From assembly GCA_013288555.1 (NCBI GenBank), contig JABDBQ010000033.1, positions 1 through 32,783 on the forward strand: a stretch of 32,783 nt of DNA, read 5' to 3'. The stretch comes from Bacteroidota bacterium (GTDB lineage Bacteria > Bacteroidota > Bacteroidia > CAILMK01). Positions 25,782 to 32,783 of the stretch are shown one piece after another. Positions within the stretch are counted from its first letter, which is position 1, and each line of letters starts with the position of its first letter. The notes below the pieces were generated by a model. That model was given only the letters and a program-made list of their open reading frames with translations, did no database searches and was not told the DNA's origin. A program made the position numbers and the translations under genes.

Positions 25782-26823
25782 GATGTGTAATCTGTTTAGG
25801 GATAGTTTCAGCAAATTTTAAAATATTCTCCGATATTATTTTAAAATCAGTTTCACTCGTTACAAAATCTAAAATGGATTTTGCTTCCCGGCTGTTTAAT
25901 CCAAACCGGTAACTTTTATCGTAATAAATGAGCAGAATACCGGCAGCCTCATAAAGTATACCCTGATTAAGATAATCGATGACTTGCTTGTAAGCTAATC
26001 CTCCAAGTCGTTTTTTAATCTTTTCAACAGAAGCAATGAGTTCTGAAGCAGGGTATGAGCCATATAATTGCATTACATTTTGAAGCCGGGTTTCAAAAGG
26101 AATTTCGAGGTTGATAACAGGTGCATTTCGCATCTGTATCCAGACTTCTTCAGGGATAATTTTTTTGCCGATACTCCTGCTTTCATCTTCAATCCAGACT
26201 TTTCTTTCCGGACTCATTTTGATCCATTCCATCGCCACTTTATTTTCAAAATGTTCCTGGCTGCAATTCTCACGTTCCCCGATCATTCCGAAAGCAGAAC
26301 CTTTATGATGGGCAAGTCCTTCGAGGTCAATAACCTGTTCTCCATGTTTTTTAAGTTCGTGTAAAATGATGGTCTTGCCGGAGCCGGTCTTTCCGCCCAG
26401 AATCACAACATCTTTTTTATCATTAAAAGATTTCAGTACAAAATTCCGGAAAGCCTTATAGCCTCTTTTGAGCGTATATACCTCATATCCATACAAATCC
26501 AGCAACCATGCCATGCTGCCGCTTCGCATACCACCCCGCCAGCAATACAAAAAAAGTTTATTATTATCCCCGGCAATTGATTCAGTCATTTTAACAAAAT
26601 CCTTCATCTTCGGGCCTGTAATTTCCAACCCTTTCAATATGGCGGGTTTGCGGCCGACCTGCTTATAGATTGTACCTATAATTCCACGTTCTTCGTCCGA
26701 AAATAACGGGAGATTTTTTGCACCGGGAATATGACCTTTTTCAAATTCTGTTGGAGTACGTACATCTATAAGTATGCCTTCGCTATGCCTGACAATGAAT
26801 TCATCTATAGATAACGATTTCAA
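25774..26823 (-). CDS. mnmH: tRNA 2-selenouridine synthase
   Basis: A 349-residue enzyme that replaces the sulphur of 2-thiouridine at the tRNA wobble position with selenium, through a geranylated intermediate, using selenophosphate. The N-terminal rhodanese domain (about 1-125) has the active-site loop YCWRGGMRS with Cys94. A P-loop, GGKTGSGKT (143-151), starts the second domain, which also carries [14 protein letters not shown] and the [10 protein letters not shown] motif. All family landmarks are intact. It is followed by selD with overlapping ends and preceded by a DUF4293 gene ten bases upstream. Genomes with only selD and mnmH use selenium for tRNA without selenocysteine; selA and selB are not in the window. 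Confidence 0.96.
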   Translation of the reverse strand: MKSLSIDEFIVRHSEGILIDVRTPTEFEKGHIPGAKNLPLFSDEERGIIGTIYKQVGRKPAILKGLEITGPKMKDFVKMTESIAGDNNKLFLYCWRGGMRSGSMAWLLDLYGYEVYTLKRGYKAFRNFVLKSFNDKKDVVILGGKTGSGKTIILHELKKHGEQVIDLEGLAHHKGSAFGMIGERENCSQEHFENKVAMEWIKMSPERKVWIEDESRSIGKKIIPEEVWIQMRNAPVINLEIPFETRLQNVMQLYGSYPASELIASVEKIKKRLGGLAYKQVIDYLNQGILYEAAGILLIYYDKSYRFGLNSREAKSILDFVTSETDFKIISENILKFAETIPKQITHHV

Positions 26824-26833
26824 TAAATGGGTT

Positions 26834-27331
26834 TTATCTCAACCTATCGGCAGATTTTACAATCCTGATATCTTTGGCGATACCGAGGCTGGCGAGGAAC
26901 AAGAGAATTGGCGAAAGAAATGGCAATGACATTCCGATACCATAATGATCATTTGCACTGTGAATCAAAGCACTGGCCTCTTTCACCGCATAGATCATCA
27001 CACCTGCATAAATGAGACTGAATAATAGGATATAACGTGTGAGACGTAACTGATTTTTTCTCGAAGTAAAAAGCCCTATGGCAACTATTGTCAATGCAAT
27101 GATCACTATATCAAGGGTATTCAGGATCACTGTCATCCGGCCAACAGAGCCCGGAGAATTATCGTTTGTAGAATTCGTCATGCTCACGTCATTCTGTTTG
27201 AATGTAATAGCCTGAACGCCCTTAGTCGGGTCATTCTGTGCACTTTGTCCGCTGTAAATCGGGGCAAAAAACATGGCAACACAAATGCCAACCACCAATA
27301 ACAAATAAACCGTCTGTATGCGCTGGATCAT
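26834..27331 (-). CDS. DUF4293 family membrane protein
   Basis: About 165 residues from the ATG at 27331 (MIQRIQTVYLLL, the usual family start); an in-frame ATG at 27355 adds eight residues that look non-native. There are four membrane segments (about 4-24, 70-90, 98-118 and 135-153), with a polar loop between the first two. DUF4293 is a Bacteroidota-specific family of unknown function. It sits ten bases upstream of mnmH on the same strand, so it is probably the first gene of the selenium operon by position, though no functional link is shown. Confidence 0.8.
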   Translation of the reverse strand: MIQRIQTVYLLLVVGICVAMFFAPIYSGQSAQNDPTKGVQAITFKQNDVSMTNSTNDNSPGSVGRMTVILNTLDIVIIALTIVAIGLFTSRKNQLRLTRYILLFSLIYAGVMIYAVKEASALIHSANDHYGIGMSLPFLSPILLFLASLGIAKDIRIVKSADRLR

Positions 27332-27440
27332 ATAATTCGAATTAATTTCATGCAAGTTATAACATTTCCTGCAAGGTCATATTTATTAAAAATGAAGTTA
27401 TACAAATCATAGCGGTTTTACACCTCCGGTCAAAACATCG

Positions 27441-27448
27441 TACCTTTG
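27441..27448 (+). promoter_or_regulatory. -7 promoter element for the thiolase gene
   Basis: TACCTTTG matches TAnnTTTG and ends 23 nt before the ATG at 27472. GTTTTA near 27415-27420 is a weak -33 candidate. Confidence 0.6.
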
Positions 27449-27471
27449 CGCCAACAATATTTAAGCATAGT

Positions 27472-28677
27472 ATGGAATCAGCATATATCATTGATGCAGT
27501 GCGCACTCCCATAGGCAAATACGCGGGAACCCTCAGCGCAGTAAGGCCTGATGACCTTGCCGCCCTTGTCATTAAAGCCATCCTGGAAAGAAATCCGTCT
27601 ATTGATCCATACAGGATCGAAGAAGTGGTTCTGGGTGCCGCTAACCAGGCCGGTGAAGACAACCGGAATGTAGGAAGAATGGCGGCATTGCTGGCCGGAT
27701 TGCCGGTTTCAGTGGCTGGAGTTACGGTTAACAGACTTTGTGCTTCAGGTTTGCAGGCGATCATGGATGCTTCTAAATCCATCATGACCGGTAATGGTGA
27801 TATTTTTATCGCCGGTGGTGTTGAAAGTATGAGTCGCGCCCCTTTTGTAATGAACAAATCAGAAACGCCTTTTGATAAAAACGTAAAGATATTTGACACC
27901 TCATTGGGCTGGCGCTTTACAAACCCTAAATTGGCTGAGATGTACCATCCATATGCCATGGGTGAAACGGCAGAAAATGTGGCCGAAAAATATAAAATAT
28001 CCCGAGAAGAACAGGATGAATTTGCATTGCTAACCCAGCAAAAATATGAAGCTGCCCATGCCGCAGGTAAATTCAAAAATGAGATCATCCGGGTGCCTGT
28101 ACCACAGGGAAAAGGTGAAACCATTTGGTTTGATAAAGACGAGCAGCCCCGTTTATCCCCAATAGACAAACTGGCCGCTTTAAAACCGGTTTTCAGGAAA
28201 GATGGCACTGTGACTGCAGCCAATTCTTCCGGGCTCAACGACGGTGCAGCAGTGATGTTAATTGTGAGTGGCAGCATTGTGAAAGAACTTGGTTTAAAGC
28301 CGATTGCAAGGGTGGTTAGTTTTGCCGCGGCCGGTGTTGATCCTGCTTATATGGGCATTGGTCCTGTACCCGCAACACGAAAAGCTTTGCAACGTGCCAA
28401 TCTGAAAATTGAAGATCTCGACCTCATCGAACTCAATGAAGCCTTCGCTTCACAATCCATTGCCTGCATCCGGGATCTCGGATTCAATACCGATATCATC
28501 AACGTAAATGGTGGATCCATAGCCATCGGGCATCCTCTGGGTTGCAGCGGTGCAAGGATAAGTACGACGCTGATCCATGAAATGCAAAAGCGGGAAGGCG
28601 TGCGTTACGGACTCGCCACCATGTGCATTGGCGTAGGTCAGGGGGCAGCGATTATATATGAAAAGATACAGGCGTAA
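27472..28677 (+). CDS. Acetyl-CoA acyltransferase / acetyl-CoA C-acetyltransferase (thiolase)
   Basis: A 401-residue thiolase II-type enzyme that condenses or cleaves acyl-CoA units. The nucleophile Cys90 lies in NRLCASGLQA, His354 in GGSIAIGHPLGCSG and the second catalytic Cys385 in MCIGVGQG. NEAFASQ, another active-site block, is also present. Length and motifs are complete. FadA (beta-oxidation) and AtoB/PhaA-type (acetoacetyl-CoA) enzymes cannot be separated from sequence alone. No FadB-like or other fatty-acid genes adjoin it, and it is transcribed alone, convergent with the Bat-type genes. Confidence 0.93.
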   Translation: MESAYIIDAVRTPIGKYAGTLSAVRPDDLAALVIKAILERNPSIDPYRIEEVVLGAANQAGEDNRNVGRMAALLAGLPVSVAGVTVNRLCASGLQAIMDASKSIMTGNGDIFIAGGVESMSRAPFVMNKSETPFDKNVKIFDTSLGWRFTNPKLAEMYHPYAMGETAENVAEKYKISREEQDEFALLTQQKYEAAHAAGKFKNEIIRVPVPQGKGETIWFDKDEQPRLSPIDKLAALKPVFRKDGTVTAANSSGLNDGAAVMLIVSGSIVKELGLKPIARVVSFAAAGVDPAYMGIGPVPATRKALQRANLKIEDLDLIELNEAFASQSIACIRDLGFNTDIINVNGGSIAIGHPLGCSGARISTTLIHEMQKREGVRYGLATMCIGVGQGAAIIYEKIQA

Positions 28678-28687
28678 GGGGTAACCT

Positions 28688-28708
28688 GTCCCGACTTATT
28701 CGGGAGGC
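28688..28708. repeat. Third copy of the TCCCGA-cttat-TCGGGA hairpin repeat
   Basis: 21 bases identical to 21051-21071, located 11 nt after the thiolase stop and before the stop of the convergent BatD-like gene. The dyad (28689-28705) has no T-run, but it could protect the mRNA end or slow convergent transcription. Confidence 0.7.
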
Positions 28709-28726
28709 ATAAGTGGCTGACGCAAG

Positions 28727-29755
28727 CTAAAGACCCCGTAATAACTCAATAAATTCGTAAGCTACGCTCATGGCTTTTTCGTGGTCGGATGCATCCGGTT
28801 TATACTTCGCAAACTTCACGGAATCTGATAGTTCCAGGATATAAAACAGGATTTGATTGGCATATGTATTTAGTGATTTCCTATTCAATACTTCAGCAAG
28901 TTCTTCGGTAGTTAACTCCAAGGCATCAATCTCAAATTGATCTGAAACAAACAGCCTGATAATATTCGAAAGACTGCTATAATATTCTTTCACTTCCCCT
29001 TTATTTGGCAGATCATCTTTTTGCAATTGCGCCAGGTTTTCAATAGCTATTTCCCAGTATGGCCTTGTTAGTACAGGCTGTTCCAATAGCTGTACTTTTT
29101 TATTCTTTGAATATCTTCTCCACAAAAGAAAACCTACTACTAACATGGCTATAACTGCCAGGCCGGCAATGATATACAACATTACAATTCTCCAATCCAT
29201 ACCCGGATCAAAGGGGTCAACAATAGGCTTGATATCTTTTTTCAGATCAACCGTTATGGAACTGACATGGAAGGTAATGGGCTTTGTTTTAAGAATAAAT
29301 GAAGCTGTATCTCCTTGTTTGTGAAAGACGAACAATTGTGCAGGATATATAGCAACTCCTGAATCAAACCCTGCAAGCGGGAGCAGGTAATCAATCTTTT
29401 CGAAACCATTTTGTTTCGCGGAGTCTTTTGCTATGCTGTCAACCAGTTCCAGTTTTGCCGGATCGGGGTCCTGTTTAATCCATTTTACAGAAAAATTATC
29501 GGGCCTTTTTACGATCAGTGTCACTAATATCCTGTCACCAACGAGGTAATCTTTCACTTTTGCAGATGCTTCGGCAGAAATTTCCTGTGCACTTGCAGGT
29601 AAAATATTTGCCAAAAATATAAATACAGCCAGGATAAAACAAATAGCTTTGCCAGATGGTTTTTTCTTAGCGCCTTTGCGCCTTTGCGAGCTATTTTCCT
29701 CTCGTAAAGGCGCAAAGACGCTAGGACTTTCAATGTATTTATCAATGATATTCAT
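28727..29755 (-). CDS. BatD-like membrane protein with an extended N-terminus
   Basis: A 342-residue protein with a signal-peptide core at about 37-52 (cut near ASAQ, 54-57), a beta-rich periplasmic domain (about 58-185, containing SVKWIKQDPDPAKLELVDS), one membrane helix (189-212) and a cytosolic helical tail (RPYWEIAIENLAQLQ, LSNIIRLFVSDQFEIDALELTTEEL). This matches the BatD/DUF4381-like proteins that follow moxR and DUF58 genes in Bacteroidota. The ATG at 29755 is four bases after the DUF58 stop, so the start is secure. About 36 residues precede the signal core, and residues 11-30 are encoded by a hairpin-forming dispersed repeat. That is unusual and may alter export. Confidence 0.75.
   Translation of the reverse strand: MNIIDKYIESPSVFAPLREENSSQRRKGAKKKPSGKAICFILAVFIFLANILPASAQEISAEASAKVKDYLVGDRILVTLIVKRPDNFSVKWIKQDPDPAKLELVDSIAKDSAKQNGFEKIDYLLPLAGFDSGVAIYPAQLFVFHKQGDTASFILKTKPITFHVSSITVDLKKDIKPIVDPFDPGMDWRIVMLYIIAGLAVIAMLVVGFLLWRRYSKNKKVQLLEQPVLTRPYWEIAIENLAQLQKDDLPNKGEVKEYYSSLSNIIRLFVSDQFEIDALELTTEELAEVLNRKSLNTYANQILFYILELSDSVKFAKYKPDASDHEKAMSVAYEFIELLRGL
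29668..29723. repeat. CTTTGCG-type repeat forming a 23-bp hairpin inside the BatD-like gene
   Basis: Tagcgcctttgcgccttt... (29668-29690) pairs with 29701-29723 across a 10-nt loop, with one mismatch and one G-T pair. The same motif recurs at 19320-19372 and 32530-32570. Here it lies in frame, encoding residues 11-30 of the BatD-like protein, including the basic SQRRKGAK. Confidence 0.8.
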
Positions 29756-29759
29756 TCTC

Positions 29760-30650
29760 TTATCCCCTCTTTTTAAATAACTCGTGCAATACCGGCAGAT
29801 AAGCCTGATCAGTCCTGATATTCATACTATCAGCCCCGGCTTTTTGAAAACTCTGCTCAAAATAACGCTTCTTAAGGATGAATGCAGCTTTATGCGCATT
29901 CCTGGCTTTTATCGAAGATGTATCCATCCAGTTTGCTTCCATTGTTTCCGGATTTTTAACCAGGACCAATCCTGCATCAGGCAATTCTTCTTCGGCGCGA
30001 TCATAGACATGCACCCCGATAAGATCATGTTTTCTGGTAGCCATGCCAAGTTGTTTATCATATCTCAGGTCAATGAAATCTGAGATCAGAAAAACAATAG
30101 ATTTGCGTTTCACGGCTTTGGTGATAAAATCCAATGCCCCTGCAATATTTGTCCCGGTGCCAACCGGCAAATAATCAATAAGTTCGCGAATGATCCGGAG
30201 CACGTGACTTCGGCCTTTCCGGGCCGGGATAAAGCGTTCAATTTTATCAGTAAAAAAAACAGCACCTACTTTATCGTTGTTTACGTTCGCTGACACCGCG
30301 AGTACAGCGGCGAGTTCGGTAACCAGTTCTTTCTTCGTCATTTTCATGGTTCCGAAAATATCAGAGCGGCTCATATCTATCATCAGGATGATCGTAAGCT
30401 CTCTTTCTTCCTCAAATATTTTTACATAAGGTTCTTTTAATCTAGCCGTTACGTTCCATTCAATAAAACGCACATCATCTCCGTACTGGTATGGCCGTAC
30501 TTCTGAAAATGACATCCCCTTACCCTTAAAAGCACTATGATATTCCCCCGAAAATAACTGGCGGCTTACATGTTTGCTTTTGATCTCTACCCGCCTCACC
30601 TTCTTGAAAAGTTCAGCCAGTGCATCGTCGGTTTTTTTGATATCGTTCAT
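29760..30650 (-). CDS. DUF58 domain protein of a MoxR/Bat locus
   Basis: A 296-residue soluble protein. FSEVRPYQYGDDVRFIEWNVTAR (48-70) and EPYVKIFEEERE (73-84) are the DUF58 signature. A vWA-like fold follows, with the metal-site motif DMSRS (92-96). DUF58 proteins travel with MoxR AAA+ ATPases and Bat proteins; they are thought to act with them in envelope or stress-related complex assembly, but no biochemical function is settled. It is followed four bases later by the BatD-like gene and preceded by moxR after an 84-nt repeat-filled gap. Confidence 0.93.
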   Translation of the reverse strand: MNDIKKTDDALAELFKKVRRVEIKSKHVSRQLFSGEYHSAFKGKGMSFSEVRPYQYGDDVRFIEWNVTARLKEPYVKIFEEERELTIILMIDMSRSDIFGTMKMTKKELVTELAAVLAVSANVNNDKVGAVFFTDKIERFIPARKGRSHVLRIIRELIDYLPVGTGTNIAGALDFITKAVKRKSIVFLISDFIDLRYDKQLGMATRKHDLIGVHVYDRAEEELPDAGLVLVKNPETMEANWMDTSSIKARNAHKAAFILKKRYFEQSFQKAGADSMNIRTDQAYLPVLHELFKKRG

Positions 30651-30674
30651 TAAAAGATAATTGGTGATTTAGTG

Positions 30675-30732
30675 AATTAGTGATTTGGTGGTTGTTAATT
30701 CACAAATTCACCAATTCGCCAATTCACTAATT
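30675..30732. repeat. AATTCAC-type repeat hairpin between moxR and DUF58
   Basis: The gap consists of serial units of aattNgtga and its inverse. AATTAGTGATTTGG (30675-30688) pairs with CCAATTCACTAATT (30719-30732), 13 of 14 positions matching. It lies inside an apparent operon and would be transcribed. Confidence 0.6.
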
Positions 30733-30734
30733 GA

Positions 30735-31733
30735 TTAGGGCACTTCAACATGATTCATGATTTGAGAAATAATATATTCTGTGGTCAGGCTTTCGGCTTC
30801 AGCTTCATAGGTAAGCCCGATACGATGTCTCATTACATTCTGAGCTACGGCACGGACATCTTCGGGGATCACAAAGCCCCGGTGCTTTATAAATGCCAAT
30901 GCTTTAGCAGATTGTGCCAACCCTATACTTGCCCTTGGCGAAGCACCATAACTGATAAAAGGTTTCAGATCTGCTAACCTGAAATTCTCAGGATTCCGGC
31001 TGGCAAAAACCAGGTCCACAATATATTGCTCAATTTTTTCGTCCATATATACCTCGCGCATCATTTCTCTGGCCTTGAGAATGGTACCGGGTTTTACAAC
31101 CGGTTTAATGTTACTGAAATCTTCATGGATGGCTTTTCGAAGAATTAATTTCTCTTCTTCCTGACTTGGATAACTGATCACTATTTTCATAAGAAACCTG
31201 TCAACCTGTGCTTCGGGCAGAGGATAAGTACCTTCCTGTTCCAATGGGTTTTGTGTGGCCAATACAAGAAAAGGATCATCAAGCTTGTAACTTTGTTCGC
31301 CGATGGTAACCTGCCTTTCCTGCATGGCTTCCAGCAACGCACTCTGCACTTTGGCCGGTGCCCGGTTTATTTCATCTGCCAGGATAAAGTTTGCAAAAAC
31401 AGGTCCCTTTTTTACTTCAAATTTATTGGCAGGCATATTATAAACCATCGTGCCTACGAGGTCGGCCGGCAGCAGGTCGGGTGTAAACTGGATGCGATTG
31501 AATTTGGCATCAATTGCTGTTGCCATTGTTTTTATGGCCAGGGTTTTGGCCAGTCCGGGTACGCCCTCAAGCAGGATATGCCCGTTTGCCAGCAACCCAA
31601 TCAAGAGGTTGTTAAGCATAGCCTTCTGGCCAATAATATTCTTTTCAATTTCAGCCGTAAGGACATCGGCAAAGGCACTTGCCTCTGCAATTTTTTCATT
31701 CAGTTCCTGTAGATCCGGAGCAGGTGTAATCAT
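30735..31733 (-). CDS. MoxR-family AAA+ ATPase
   Basis: A 332-residue ATPase with Walker A GVPGLAKT (57-64), Walker B FILADEIN (D120, E121), sensor region LATQNPLEQEGTYPLPEAQVDRF and the C-terminal lid. The MoxR group works as chaperone-like rings, often with vWA or DUF58 partners. It heads the moxR-DUF58-BatD-like group. A TATTTTTG -7 element (minus strand, 31754-31761) lies 21 nt upstream of the ATG. The sequence is complete and ordinary for the family. Confidence 0.94.
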   Translation of the reverse strand: MITPAPDLQELNEKIAEASAFADVLTAEIEKNIIGQKAMLNNLLIGLLANGHILLEGVPGLAKTLAIKTMATAIDAKFNRIQFTPDLLPADLVGTMVYNMPANKFEVKKGPVFANFILADEINRAPAKVQSALLEAMQERQVTIGEQSYKLDDPFLVLATQNPLEQEGTYPLPEAQVDRFLMKIVISYPSQEEEKLILRKAIHEDFSNIKPVVKPGTILKAREMMREVYMDEKIEQYIVDLVFASRNPENFRLADLKPFISYGASPRASIGLAQSAKALAFIKHRGFVIPEDVRAVAQNVMRHRIGLTYEAEAESLTTEYIISQIMNHVEVP

Positions 31734-31753
31734 CTTAGATAATTGTTAAGTTG

Positions 31754-31761
31754 CAAAAATA
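31754..31761 (-). promoter_or_regulatory. -7 promoter element for moxR
   Basis: The minus strand reads TATTTTTG, a match to TAnnTTTG, about 20 nt before the moxR ATG. No clear -33 element is visible. Confidence 0.5.
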
Positions 31762-31879
31762 AGGATTCAGAGGGGGAATTGTTCGCTGTATCGAATTATC
31801 CTTTCATAGCAAGCAAGAAAATTCGGTTGCATTTTTTAACTGCGTGGATATTTTCGAACCAGTTAGAAACTGGCTCGAG

Positions 31880-31912
31880 CGAAAAAAAATATTGATCATT
31901 GCTAACTGATCA
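31880..31912 (-). terminator. Intrinsic terminator of gmhA overlapping its stop codon
   Basis: TGATCA at 31907-31912 and 31893-31898 form a 6-bp stem with an 8-nt loop that includes the TAG stop (31902-31904). On the minus strand it is followed by a run of eight T (31882-31889). A second hairpin, CCAGTT-aga-AACTGG (31859-31873), follows. Confidence 0.6.
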
Positions 31913-32471
31913 TTGAAGACTCGATATAATCTATGAGGCAATGGATTACTTTGATGTGGATTTCCTGGGCTCTGTCTGCATGATGGGTATGCGGGGCACG
32001 TATTTCGACATCACAAAGAGGACCGATCTGCCCGCCGTCTTTGCCGGTGAGCCCTATGGTTTTCATTCCTTTCTTTTGTGCAGCGTGCACTGCAGCGATG
32101 ACATTTTCAGAATTTCCTGAGGTGGAGATGGCCAGGAGGATATCCCCCTTATTTCCCATTCCTTCTACATATCTTGAAAATACTTTGTCATATCCGAAAT
32201 CATTCGCGGCACATGTCAGGTAGGTTGGATCTGAAATGGCGATGGCAGGCATGGCTTCGCGGTAGTGTTTGAACTTCCCTGTCATTTCCTGGGCAAAATG
32301 CATGGCGTCGCACATGGAGCCTCCATTGCCGCATGAAATAATTTTATTCCCTGATTTTAAAGCTTCAACCATCACGGCACCGGCTTTATCAATAGCTTCA
32401 AGGTTATCTTTTTTATCTATAAATGATTTCAGCGTATGTAACGCGGCATCCAGGTTTTCGGAAATTGTCAT
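31902..32471 (-). CDS. gmhA: D-sedoheptulose 7-phosphate isomerase
   Basis: A 189-residue SIS-domain enzyme that converts sedoheptulose 7-phosphate to D-glycero-D-manno-heptose 7-phosphate, the first step toward LPS heptose. CGNGGSMCDAMHFAQEMTGKFK, AISDPTYLTCAANDFGYDKVFSRYVE, ISTSGNSENV and QEIHIKVIHCLID match E. coli GmhA nearly throughout. The zinc-site residues correspond to His58, Glu62, Gln169 and His177. The gene is single, with its own promoter and a terminator. HldE/HldD partners are outside the window. Confidence 0.95.
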   Translation of the reverse strand: MTISENLDAALHTLKSFIDKKDNLEAIDKAGAVMVEALKSGNKIISCGNGGSMCDAMHFAQEMTGKFKHYREAMPAIAISDPTYLTCAANDFGYDKVFSRYVEGMGNKGDILLAISTSGNSENVIAAVHAAQKKGMKTIGLTGKDGGQIGPLCDVEIRAPHTHHADRAQEIHIKVIHCLIDYIESSMIS

Positions 32472-32494
32472 CTTATATTAATAAATATTTCACA

Positions 32495-32524
32495 CAAAGT
32501 TAGAGATAAACATATACATGCAAA
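32495..32524 (-). promoter_or_regulatory. Promoter of gmhA
   Basis: On the minus strand, TTTG (32521-32524) and TAACTTTG (32495-32502) are separated by 18 nt and match both Bacteroidota promoter elements, 24 nt before the ATG at 32471. Confidence 0.65.
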
Positions 32525-32529
32525 GAAGT

Positions 32530-32570
32530 AAACCGCAAAGGACGCTAAGGTATCGCAAAGAACGCAAAGT
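32530..32570. repeat. CTTTGCG-type dispersed repeat, inverted copy
   Basis: Aaccgcaaaggacgctaagg followed by tatcgcaaagaacgcaaag. It is the inverse of the family at 19320-19372 and close to one arm of the hairpin at 29668-29723. It lies just upstream of the gmhA promoter. Confidence 0.6.
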
Positions 32571-32628
32571 TTTTCGCAATCAGGATTAAGATGGTTTTAA
32601 GAATAAAATTAATACAGAACTCCCGATA

Positions 32629-32783
32629 TTAATTTGCAGAAGCGGTCGGAGAGGATTTCTGAAACTCAGACTTACCATTTTCAAGGAACCCAACGAATTT
32701 GGCAATATCAGGATCATAGCCATCGTATTTGCCTATCATTTGTTCTTTGTTATCGATCAGCACATAAAACGGCAATGCATTTG
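32629..32783 (-). CDS. C-terminal end of a thioredoxin-fold (DsbD-like) protein, cut by window edge
   Basis: The last 50 codons on the minus strand read NALPFYVLIDNKEQMIGKYD, then GYDPDIAKFVGFLENGKSEF and a short polar tail, with TAA at 32629-32631. The cis-Pro type segment ALPFYVLID and the closing helix DPDIAKFVGFLENG match the thioredoxin-like C-terminal domain of Bacteroidota DsbD/thioredoxin-family proteins. The CxxC and any membrane part would lie beyond the window, so whether it is a DsbD-type electron transporter or a small thioredoxin cannot be decided. Confidence 0.65.
   Translation of the reverse strand, partial: NALPFYVLIDNKEQMIGKYDGYDPDIAKFVGFLENGKSEFQKSSPTASAN

Noticed and set aside
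24741-25814. selD starting at ATG 25814
   Set aside because: The extra eleven residues have no counterpart in the family, and the ATG at 25781 matches the E. coli start and couples to the mnmH stop.
25243-25821. Plus-strand frame of 192 codons opposite selD and the end of mnmH
   Set aside because: It is antisense to a complete selD with the GAGCGCK motif. The translation has no recognisable domain.
27357-28277. Long minus-strand frame (306 codons) opposite the thiolase gene
   Set aside because: The plus strand encodes a thiolase with all catalytic residues. The antisense frame is Ser- and Ala-rich without domain features, typical of a codon-bias shadow.

Overview
This window is a gene-dense chromosomal segment from a member of the Bacteroidota (Bacteroidetes). 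Three things point there. Two proteins carry C-terminal type IX secretion sorting domains. Many starts are preceded by the phylum's TAnnTTTG -7 promoter element. The cbb3 oxidase has a fused CcoN-CcoO subunit, as is usual in this phylum. I cannot place it below phylum level. I see no phage, CRISPR array, IS element, rRNA or tRNA.

Layout. 1-775 (minus): the N-terminus of tryptophan 2,3-dioxygenase (cut by the window edge) behind rfbC. 1109-3034 (plus): a secreted T9SS cargo protein with a strong terminator. 3330-6430 (minus): an APC-family amino-acid permease and the magnesium channel MgtE. 6690-10160 (minus): a 1156-residue envelope protein that joins a degenerate peptidase-MA-like domain, a TolB-type propeller and an outer-membrane barrel. 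10374-19290 (plus): a complete cbb3 oxidase locus in the order ccoI-ccoS-ccoNO-ccoQ-ccoP-ccoG-ccoH-(DsbD_2/TauE-like)-(unknown 4-TM protein). A perfect 11-bp dyad upstream looks like a CRP/FNR-family operator. 19636-20493: a second T9SS cargo protein. 20494-21298: a gene-free, repeat-rich stretch. 21299-23337: serC-serA for serine synthesis. 23402-24702: a retropepsin-like protein and a MORN-repeat lipoprotein. 24741-27331 (minus): DUF4293, mnmH and selD, a pathway for 2-selenouridine in tRNA. 27472-28677 (plus): a thiolase. 28727-31733 (minus): moxR, DUF58 and a BatD-like protein, the front part of a Bat (aerotolerance-type) operon without its vWA genes. 31902-32471 (minus): gmhA. 32629-32783: the C-terminal tail of a thioredoxin-fold protein.

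How the genes work together. The central block makes and assembles a high-affinity terminal oxidase. CcoI and the TauE/DsbD_2-like protein are expected to handle copper, CcoG/H/S do assembly, and CcoNO/Q/P form the enzyme. The remaining genes are housekeeping: serine synthesis, selenium use, LPS heptose, nucleotide-sugar epimerisation, Mg2+ and amino-acid uptake.

The most unusual signal is a set of short, hairpin-forming dispersed repeats in most of the larger intergenic gaps. One copy lies in frame inside the start of the BatD-like gene. I found no clear new defence or mobile system. The best leads are the cbb3 operator, the inactivated peptidase-propeller-barrel protein, the in-frame repeat, and the small unknown membrane protein ending the cbb3 locus.
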